Shown piece by piece: positions 57,659 through 64,000 of a DNA stretch of 64,000 nt. How positions within the stretch are numbered: position 1 is the stretch's first letter; every line of letters begins with the position of its first letter. The notes under the pieces were generated by a model. The model worked only from the letters and a program-made list of their open reading frames with translations. It had not been told where the DNA came from and did not search any database. Where the stretch lies: positions 1 through 64,000 of the forward strand of contig CACGIB010000002.1 in assembly GCA_902573045.1 (NCBI GenBank). Reading direction: 5' to 3'. This DNA is from an uncultured Prochlorococcus sp. (GTDB lineage: Bacteria > Cyanobacteriota > Cyanobacteriia > PCC-6307 > Cyanobiaceae). The position numbers were made by a program, and so were the translations under genes.

Positions 57659-58954
57659 CTAGATACCTAACTTCTCCCATATTACACTTAAATTATTGAG
57701 ATGAATTGAAGGATTAAAACATTCTTCTAAGTCACTTTGATCAATAAGATCCATTATTTCATTATCTCTCTCTATATTTTGTTTGAAATTCCCATTCTGA
57801 GTATTCCAGGCCTGATGAGCATTTTTTTGAACTAATCTATAAGCTTTTTCTCTAGAAAAGCCCTTCTCTACAAGCAAAAGTAAAACTTTCTGACTAAAGA
57901 TTACACCACCATATATATTTAAATTTTTGAGCATATTTTTTGGATAAACTTCCAAATTGCTTACTATATCTTTCATTTCCCTGAGCATAAAATGCAAACA
58001 GATTGATACGTCAGGTAACATTATACGTTCATTGGAACTATGGCTTATATCTCTTTCATGCCAAAGTGGAACATTTTCCAGTGCTGTTAAGACGTAACTC
58101 CTCAAAATTCTTGCTAAACCGCTTACTCTTTCACTTCGAATAGGATTTCTTTTATGAGGCATCGCAGAACTTCCTTTTTGCCCTTTTGTAAAGCCCTCCT
58201 CAACTTCTAAAACATCAGTCCTTTGTAAATTTCTTATTTCAGTTGCGAATCTATCTAGAGAAGCGCCAACTAGTGCAATAGTTTGAACATATTCTGCATG
58301 CCTGTCTCTCGATATGACTTGCGTACTTGCTGTATCTGGTTTTAAGCCAAGTAAATCACAAGTTATTTGTTCTACTTTGGGATTCGTATTAGCGTAAGTT
58401 CCCATTGCACCGCTAATTTGTCCAATAGCTACAGATTCTTTAAGTGTTAACAATCTTTTTTTGTTCCTTATTATTTCTGCTAACCATCCAGCAAGTTTAA
58501 AACCAAAGGAAATTGGCTCACCATGAATTGCATGAGATCTGCCAATCATTAATGTATTTTTATGCTTCCTTGCTAATAATCTGACTTCATTTTCTAGGTT
58601 CTCAATTTCTGCTAATAACAATTCGCAAGAATCTTTTAACTGAAGAGATAAGCCGGTATCAAGTACATCACTACTGGTCATACCAACATGTATATATCTT
58701 CCAGAATCTCCTACAAATTCATTAACACTTGTAAGAAATGCTATAACATCATGTTTAACTTCTTTCTCAATTTCTGTAATTCTAGATTCATCAAACTTTG
58801 CATTTGAACGTATCTCTTTCATGGCATTTTCAGGAATTTTCCCCAAGGAAAAATTTGCTTCACATGCAGCTATTTCAACCTTAAGCCAACTCTGGAATTT
58901 TGCGCTATCAGTCCAGATTTTCCCCATTTCGGGCAATGTGTAACGCTCGATCAC
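57659..58954 (-). CDS. purB: adenylosuccinate lyase
   Basis: Cleaves adenylosuccinate and SAICAR in purine synthesis, releasing fumarate. The superfamily signature GSSAMPHKRNP is present, with the conserved TSSDVLDTGLSLQL, GRSHAIHGEPISFG and DRHAEYVQ (catalytic His) blocks; 431 residues matches the bacterial short form. fumC is 48 bases downstream on the same strand. Confidence 0.97.
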   Translation of the reverse strand: MIERYTLPEMGKIWTDSAKFQSWLKVEIAACEANFSLGKIPENAMKEIRSNAKFDESRITEIEKEVKHDVIAFLTSVNEFVGDSGRYIHVGMTSSDVLDTGLSLQLKDSCELLLAEIENLENEVRLLARKHKNTLMIGRSHAIHGEPISFGFKLAGWLAEIIRNKKRLLTLKESVAIGQISGAMGTYANTNPKVEQITCDLLGLKPDTASTQVISRDRHAEYVQTIALVGASLDRFATEIRNLQRTDVLEVEEGFTKGQKGSSAMPHKRNPIRSERVSGLARILRSYVLTALENVPLWHERDISHSSNERIMLPDVSICLHFMLREMKDIVSNLEVYPKNMLKNLNIYGGVIFSQKVLLLLVEKGFSREKAYRLVQKNAHQAWNTQNGNFKQNIERDNEIMDLIDQSDLEECFNPSIHLNNLSVIWEKLGI

Positions 58955-59019
58955 AATTTTTATTAATTATCAATTTAAACTTTATAACCAAAATCGAATT
59001 ATTGCTCTATACCTTAAAG

Positions 59020-59097
59020 ATGTACTTGCCATTGAACATATTTGCCTGGCTATTATTTTCTTATGTAACATTTTTCTGGCTAATTAAGAAAGCTTAA
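59020..59097 (+). CDS. possible tiny membrane protein of 25 residues
   Basis: ATG at 59020 to TAA at 59097 encodes MYLPLNIFAWLLFSYVTFFW plus a short LIKKA tail: one hydrophobic helix ending in two lysines, the build of tiny thylakoid-complex subunits such as PetL, PetN or PsbM. It does not match those I know. It lies alone between purB (minus) and tlyA (plus), too short for routine gene callers, and could be chance. Confidence 0.4.
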   Translation: MYLPLNIFAWLLFSYVTFFWLIKKA

Positions 59098-59236
59098 ATA
59101 TAAAAATGTTTGCATTTATTCCTTTCGTTAATAATGGGTAATTTTTTAGTTCTTATTTAAAATTGGAAGGTATTAAAGAATTTGGATCTTAATCTTGTAG
59201 AAGTTCATTATTCAGTCTTTTTTTATTGATTATTAG

Positions 59237-60049
59237 ATGATTAAAAAAAGTAGATTAGACCTTTATCTTCTTAAAAGTGGTTTATGTGAAACTCGTCAAA
59301 AAGCCCAAGGTTTAATTCTTGCGGGCAAGGTTAGAGATATCAATGGAAAAGTATGGGATAAACCTGGACAACAAGTATTAATTGGATCTGAATTTTTTAT
59401 TGATTCCGAACCTATGTTTGTATCAAGGGGCGGCGAAAAATTATTGGAGGCATTTAATAAACTTGAAATTAAAGTAAAAGATAAAATATGTATTGACGCA
59501 GGAATCTCTACTGGGGGATTTACTGATTGCTTATTGCAACAAGGAGCAAAGTTAGTTTATGGGATAGATGTTGGATATGGGCAGACTGCATGGAAGATTA
59601 GAAATAATCCAAAAGTCATACTTTTTGAACGAACTAATATTCGAAATTTAAAACCTAATGATCTTTTATCTAGAAGTAATGAATTACCAAATTTTGTGGT
59701 TGCTGATTTGTCTTTTATTTCATTAAAGTTAGTTTTTAAATCTATTAGTAATTTGTTAGAAGGTGATTGTATTGAGGGAATATTTTTGATTAAACCCCAA
59801 TTTGAGGTGGGTAAAGAAAAAGTCAGTAAAGGCGGTGTTGTTCGGAATCCTAAATTCCATACTGAGGCTATAGAGTCTGTTATTTGTTCTGCTAAGAATT
59901 TCCAATGGAATATAAAGAATTTGATAGCTTCTCCTCTAGTAGGTCCTGCTGGAAATCATGAATATTTAGCTTGGATGACCTTAGGAAGTCAATCAAATAT
60001 AAAGATTAATAGTGAATATATACAAAATTTAGTAAAAGAAACTCTTTGA
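59237..60049 (+). CDS. tlyA: TlyA-type rRNA (cytidine-2'-O)-methyltransferase / hemolysin family
   Basis: 270 residues. An N-terminal S4 RNA-binding domain (about 4-65, RLDLYLLKSGLCETRQKAQ and GKVRDING) precedes an FtsJ-like methyltransferase domain (about 62-250) with SAM motif IDAGISTGGFTDCLLQQGA and the K-D-K-E type residues (VADLSFISL, LIKPQFEVGKEKVSKGG). TlyA proteins 2'-O-methylate C1409 of 16S and C1920 of 23S rRNA in mycobacteria; the hemolysin name is historical. It ends two bases from the glnB stop on the other strand. Confidence 0.92.
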   Translation: MIKKSRLDLYLLKSGLCETRQKAQGLILAGKVRDINGKVWDKPGQQVLIGSEFFIDSEPMFVSRGGEKLLEAFNKLEIKVKDKICIDAGISTGGFTDCLLQQGAKLVYGIDVGYGQTAWKIRNNPKVILFERTNIRNLKPNDLLSRSNELPNFVVADLSFISLKLVFKSISNLLEGDCIEGIFLIKPQFEVGKEKVSKGGVVRNPKFHTEAIESVICSAKNFQWNIKNLIASPLVGPAGNHEYLAWMTLGSQSNIKINSEYIQNLVKETL

Positions 60050-60050
60050 A

Positions 60051-60413
<363 letters not shown>

Positions 60414-60659
60414 TTAATTGTTTTTTGGAAAAACATCCAACATTGAAATATCAGAAAAACATTCAACATTAAGGCCTGCATTCTTGGCGTCTTCAATTAA
60501 TAGTTGGGAATTTTCTTCAGAAATTATTACAGTACTATTTGACAACGCTTCCCACTGATCATTCTCAAAGTGTGTTTGAAGCCATAACATTCCAATTGCA
60601 GTTTTTGGTTGAAGAGATTTATTTAAGTTGTTATCGATAGTTATCAAACAAAGGTCCAT
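60414..60659 (-). CDS. unknown 81-residue protein upstream of glnB
   Basis: 81 residues with no recognised domain, signal peptide or membrane helix. The sequence reads as a small alpha/beta protein (TAIGMLWLQTHFENDQWEALS, then STVIISEENSQLLIEDAKNAGLNVECF). It is protein-like, with an ATG and sound codon use, and it lies 24 bases upstream of glnB in the same direction, so PII is probably made from its message. A role linked to nitrogen control is only suggested by position. Confidence 0.65.
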   Translation of the reverse strand: MDLCLITIDNNLNKSLQPKTAIGMLWLQTHFENDQWEALSNSTVIISEENSQLLIEDAKNAGLNVECFSDISMLDVFPKNN

Positions 60660-60824
60660 TAATTATTCATTGAACTAATCACATATAAACCTTTCGAAGG
60701 ACATTATGAATGTTGCTATTGATACAAAAATAAGATTTAACATCTTTTGACTTAGTCAATTGTAATACTTAGATTTGTTGATACTTTTGCGAATTTTTAT
60801 CTTTATATATAGTTTTTATATAGG

Positions 60825-60847
60825 TTTAGTAAAAAAGTTCTACTAAA
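60825..60847 (+). promoter_or_regulatory. inverted repeat abutting the queF start codon
   Basis: TTTAGTA (60825-60831) and TACTAAA (60841-60847) form a perfect seven-base stem with a nine-base loop, one base before the ATG at 60849. It covers the place where a ribosome-binding site should be. Many queF genes are controlled by preQ1 riboswitches, but this sequence lacks the known class I consensus. Confidence 0.35.
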
Positions 60848-60848
60848 A

Positions 60849-61259
60849 ATGAGTACAGCTAAATTAGAAGATTCGACTCAAAGACCGCTATATGGTGAAA
60901 GAATTATTGAAGAATCAAAAATAATTTGTTTCGATAATCCAAATAAGAAAAGAATTTATGAAATTTCTATTCAGTTACCTGAATTTACATGTAAGTGCCC
61001 ATTTTCTGGTTATCCAGATTTTGCGAAGCTAAATATTATTTATCAACCTAATTTGAAAGTCTATGAGTTGAAGTCTTTAAAGCTTTATATTAATAATTTT
61101 AGGGATATAAAAATATCACATGAGGAAGTTGTGAATAGAGTTATGGATGATTTAGTGCATGAAGGTTCACCTCACTGGATACATTTAAATGCTGCATTTA
61201 ACCCCAGAGGAAATGTTTCTATGCAGTTAGATATTTTTAGTGGGCAGAAAAGAAATTAA
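60849..61259 (+). CDS. queF: NADPH-dependent 7-cyano-7-deazaguanine reductase (preQ1 synthase)
   Basis: Reduces preQ0 to preQ1 for the queuosine tRNA modification. 136 residues, the short single-domain form. The catalytic Cys is probably C50 in [12 protein letters not shown], and the NADPH-site signature appears as ELKSLKLY with the following NNFRD. The C-terminal [17 protein letters not shown] segment fits the family. Its 3' end overlaps ccs1 by four bases tail to tail. Confidence 0.95.
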   Translation: MSTAKLEDSTQRPLYGERIIEESKIICFDNPNKKRIYEISIQLPEFTCKCPFSGYPDFAKLNIIYQPNLKVYELKSLKLYINNFRDIKISHEEVVNRVMDDLVHEGSPHWIHLNAAFNPRGNVSMQLDIFSGQKRN

Positions 61260-62542
61260 AAATTTTTTATTTCGTCTGATAATTTAAAAAATTCTTTTTT
61301 AAAACCAACTAGATTTTTATTACTAAGGCCTCCTATAGATAACTTTTGTGATTCTTTATTTACCAGAATCCATAATTGGTTAGTTGGTATAAGACTTATT
61401 ATTGTTCCAAAAATTATTAAGATAAAAGATAAGTAAATAAATGGTATGGACGGATCATTTTTAATTATTAATCCGCTGCTGGGGATTATTTTTTTCAGAG
61501 ATACTTTTGAAGAGTTAACTTCTAAAGGATCATCATTGATATAGAGATCATTCCCGGAAAAATTTTCTATATTTGAAATTTTAAGTGGACCATTTTCATT
61601 ATCTATTGTTAAAAGGAAATTTTTTTTTGTCTCCGATCCTAATTCAACTAAAACTCCCCAAACTTGATTACCGATTTCTGGAATCTCCCTTAATTGTAAT
61701 TGATAAAGGATATTATCTATTTCTAAAACAACATTTGATATTGCCCAATCTGCTTGATAAATAGTTAATCCTTTAAACCTGATTGGGTGATTAACTTTGG
61801 TTGTTTTTATTTCATTTAAATTTAGATCTTCAGAAGAAAAAATTAATTTTGAAATAAACTGTTTGGGCACACCATCACTTTCACGTTCTATAGAAAAATC
61901 GACTAATTGTACATTGGCTTTTGAGTTTGTGCTCTCATTAACAAGATCTAAAGTTTCTCCAGGCAGTAAATATTGTTCTTTTGATTGACTTGTAAAACTT
62001 CCATAAGCTGAACCTATAAGTAAGACTATTAATCCGATATGTACAACTAAAGGACCGATTTTTCCAATTAACCCCTTTCTTGCAGAAATATGACTATTAA
62101 ATTTGTATGTTTTCCATCCTTTTTTTTTAAGTAATAAATCTACTTTTGATATGTGATCTCCATCTTGATTGATTGGATGACTTGTAGTTAGTTGCAGTTT
62201 GCTAAATTTTTTTTCGCTCTTATATTCAATCCATTTTAATGAAGCTTTTAATGAAGGAATTTGCCTCCTGAAACTACAAGCTGCCAGAGAAATGCAAAGA
62301 AGAATTAATGTAAATAAAAACCAAAAGCTTGTATATATGTGATCCAATTGAAGTTTTAAGACTTTTTCTCCATCTAAAAATCCAAAAATGGGAAAACTAT
62401 CGAAATTATCAATGTAGAATTCATTATTACTACCTTGAGGTATAAAAGTACCTATTCCACTGGCAATAGCAATGAAGATTATCAGCGATATAGCGAATTT
62501 TAAACTTGATATTTTTAAAATTAGATTCTTAAAAATAATCAT
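61256..62542 (-). CDS. ccs1: cytochrome c biogenesis protein Ccs1 (CcsB/ResB family)
   Basis: Part of the system II complex that delivers haem to apocytochromes c in the thylakoid lumen. 428 residues with membrane helices near the start (about 15-30 and 70-88), one at about 163-183, a long lumenal domain, and a last helix near 370-390, the ResB/Ccs1 layout. The partner CcsA is not in this window. ccdA lies directly upstream with no spacer, so the two haem/thiol genes form one operon. Confidence 0.93.
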   Translation of the reverse strand: MIIFKNLILKISSLKFAISLIIFIAIASGIGTFIPQGSNNEFYIDNFDSFPIFGFLDGEKVLKLQLDHIYTSFWFLFTLILLCISLAACSFRRQIPSLKASLKWIEYKSEKKFSKLQLTTSHPINQDGDHISKVDLLLKKKGWKTYKFNSHISARKGLIGKIGPLVVHIGLIVLLIGSAYGSFTSQSKEQYLLPGETLDLVNESTNSKANVQLVDFSIERESDGVPKQFISKLIFSSEDLNLNEIKTTKVNHPIRFKGLTIYQADWAISNVVLEIDNILYQLQLREIPEIGNQVWGVLVELGSETKKNFLLTIDNENGPLKISNIENFSGNDLYINDDPLEVNSSKVSLKKIIPSSGLIIKNDPSIPFIYLSFILIIFGTIISLIPTNQLWILVNKESQKLSIGGLSNKNLVGFKKEFFKLSDEIKNF

Positions 62543-63199
62543 TTAAATCCAATTTGAAAATAAATTTAATAACCCTAGGGAAACTAAAAATATTCCACTT
62601 AAAGTTGGAATTAGTTGACTAAATTTTCTAAGAGCTAAAAATTGCTTTAAGTTTTCTGCAGTAGCTCCTGCAATGATTAATGGAGTTACTTGGCCTATCC
62701 CAAAGAAAAATAAAAAAATAATAGATATTATCGGGTTTTTAGCTTGCGATACCCAAGCCAAAAGAGTTGCTAAAACTGGAGTAATGCAAGGTGAAGAAGC
62801 GAGTCCAAAAGTAGTCCCTATGGCAAAAGGCGCTATAAATGTTGGTATTTTATCTTCAATTATTTTTATATCAGGTCCATTCGGAAACTGAAACTTTAGA
62901 ATTCCTAATAAATTTAAACCCATTATTATTGCTACTAGGGCAACAAATGAAGTGTAATAAGATGGAATTTGCCCATATATTTTACCTAAGAATCCACTCA
63001 CAGCCCCCAGTGCAACAAGCGAAAAAACTACACCTCCTGAAAAACTAATAAGTTTAAATTTATTTTTCTCTGTTCCGCCTATATAAGCAATAGTCACTGG
63101 CAATAATGATAATGAACATGGCCCAAGACTTGTTAAAAGTCCTGCGCTGAAAACCAAAAATATAGTAAATGGACCAGGACTATTAAGACCATTCTCCAT
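62543..63199 (-). CDS. ccdA: cytochrome c biogenesis thiol transporter CcdA
   Basis: Membrane protein that passes reducing power from stromal thioredoxin to the lumen so that apocytochrome c cysteines stay reduced. 218 residues with six hydrophobic segments. The redox-active cysteines are C28 (LGPCSLSLLP) and C138 (SSPCITPVL), each in a Pro-Cys type motif at the right helices. It is read with ccs1, whose ATG abuts its stop. Confidence 0.94.
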   Translation of the reverse strand: MENGLNSPGPFTIFLVFSAGLLTSLGPCSLSLLPVTIAYIGGTEKNKFKLISFSGGVVFSLVALGAVSGFLGKIYGQIPSYYTSFVALVAIIMGLNLLGILKFQFPNGPDIKIIEDKIPTFIAPFAIGTTFGLASSPCITPVLATLLAWVSQAKNPIISIIFLFFFGIGQVTPLIIAGATAENLKQFLALRKFSQLIPTLSGIFLVSLGLLNLFSNWI

Positions 63200-63281
63200 A
63201 AGCAGATTACCCTTTTGAGATAATTCTGAAATAACTAAATTAAATGATTCGATAGCTTGAATTTAATCCTTCAAATTCTAA

Positions 63282-64000
63282 CTAATTAAGAGTCTTTCGT
63301 GTACTAATCATACCAATCAATCCTGTTGACTCTAATGAACATCTAACTAACATCCCTGCAATAAAAAAAGACGCTATTAACGAATTGCCTCCATAACTAA
63401 TGAAAGGTAATGGTAACCCTGTAGTAGGCATTGAACCTGTTGCTACAGCAATATGCATTATTGATTGACCTGTCAAAAACACACCACATCCGATAGCAAC
63501 TAATTTTGTATAATTGTTTCTGCACTTAAGACTAATTCTTAGGCTTATGTAAGAGAATACTGCTAAAAATCCTAAGAATAAAGTACACCCCAATAAACCA
63601 AATTCTTCCGCAAAAATGGCAAAAATAAAATCTGTATACATGAAAGGCAGATACTGTAATTTTTGTATCGACAGCCCAAAACCTTGGCCAAATAGACCAC
63701 CTGAACCTATAGCTAATAAACTTTGAACCAATTGAAATCCATTTTCTTGTTGATCTTTCCAAGGATTTATAAATGAAGTAACTCTTAGTTTTTGATATTC
63801 GTTATTAAGGATGCTGATACATCCGGTAATTAATCCTATTGAAGCAAATGAGCAAAGAGAGCTAAGTTTTACTCCTCCACATAAACCCATTACCCAAAGA
63901 AGAATTCCAATTAATGATGCAGTACTTAAATTAGGCTGTTTAAGTATTAATAAAATTAATAAACCAAAGGTTATAATTGAAATTAATTTTTTATCATTCT
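63282..64000 (-). CDS. ftsW: FtsW cell-division protein, C-terminal part (cut by the right edge)
   Basis: SEDS-family septal peptidoglycan glycosyltransferase. The stop is at 63282; the frame runs open to the window edge, giving about 239 residues of the C-terminal half. Diagnostic sequences: LKQPNLSTASLIG just inside the edge, the catalytic-type region with GFGLSIQKLQYLPF, and TTGLPLPFISYGGNSLIA near the end. Several membrane helices alternate. An internal ATG at 63890 is not the true start. It lies upstream of ccdA on the same strand with an 82-base gap. Confidence 0.93.
   Translation of the reverse strand, partial: NDKKLISIITFGLLILLILKQPNLSTASLIGILLWVMGLCGGVKLSSLCSFASIGLITGCISILNNEYQKLRVTSFINPWKDQQENGFQLVQSLLAIGSGGLFGQGFGLSIQKLQYLPFMYTDFIFAIFAEEFGLLGCTLFLGFLAVFSYISLRISLKCRNNYTKLVAIGCGVFLTGQSIMHIAVATGSMPTTGLPLPFISYGGNSLIASFFIAGMLVRCSLESTGLIGMISTRKTLN

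Noticed and set aside
60829..60843. NtcA-like site before queF (GTA and TAC)
   Set aside because: The spacing is nine bases, not eight, it overlaps the start region, and there is no nitrogen-related reason for control of queF.

Overview
The window is a compact, AT-rich, almost fully coding chromosome segment of a marine picocyanobacterium, very probably a high-light Prochlorococcus. The sequence-based reasons are: RNA polymerase beta' split into rpoC1 and rpoC2; a ferredoxin-type glutamate synthase; LL-diaminopimelate aminotransferase (DapL); a cyanobacterial-type PII; a 50-residue high-light-inducible (Hli) protein; an RNase E ending in the cyanobacterial arginine-rich PNPase-binding tail; Ycf35, Ccs1 and CcdA; and a biotin operon using the BioK esterase. 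Intergenic gaps are short, gene overlaps are common and TTG/GTG starts are frequent. I see no prophage, insertion sequence, CRISPR array or obvious pseudogene. No gap without a gene exceeds 300 bases.

Layout. 1-12.4 kb: lipA converges on a YCII-domain gene and Fd-GOGAT (minus strand), followed by the str operon rpsL-rpsG-fusA-tufA-rpsJ, a Lon N-terminal-domain protein and an MPBQ/MSBQ methyltransferase (plus). 12.4-18.1 kb: pheA, a DUF1997 protein, rnhB overlapping RNase E (minus), then dapL and clpS. 18.1-22.6 kb: the most accessory-looking stretch, with a B12-binding-type radical SAM enzyme, a GT2 glycosyltransferase, an ArnT/PMT-like membrane glycosyltransferase and tRNA-Thr(CGU), all minus. 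22.6-28.5 kb: a DUF3493 protein facing the rimP-nusA-ylxR-infB operon. 28.7-33.1 kb: an HtrA-type protease, rpiA, hisD, rpsT and tatD. 33.3-42.9 kb: rpoB-rpoC1-rpoC2, then an hli gene.

42.9-48.8 kb: rlmN, a tiny membrane protein, a HEAT-repeat protein, a cluster DUF2997-Ycf35-ferredoxin-aldo/keto reductase, rsmG, a membrane-anchored J-domain protein and a DUF3143 protein. 48.8-53.3 kb: the operon bioF-bioK-bioC-bioD-bioA (minus), read with overlapping or abutting frames throughout. 53.5-60.7 kb: a Ski2-like helicase, fumC, purB, a tiny membrane ORF, tlyA, and glnB with an unknown 81-residue protein upstream. 60.8-64.0 kb: queF, ccs1, ccdA, and the C-terminal part of ftsW running off the right edge.

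This is mainly core housekeeping: translation and transcription machinery, nitrogen assimilation (Fd-GOGAT with PII), amino-acid and biotin synthesis, cytochrome c maturation and cell division. The points most worth a second look are three genes shorter than 60 codons, the RNase E tail embedded in the rnhB overlap, a recent 108-bp duplication inside infB, PII residue 51 being Phe instead of Tyr, hairpins next to rpsJ, queF and fumC, and the uncharacterised Ycf35/ferredoxin cluster. I found no clear candidate for a wholly new multi-gene system.
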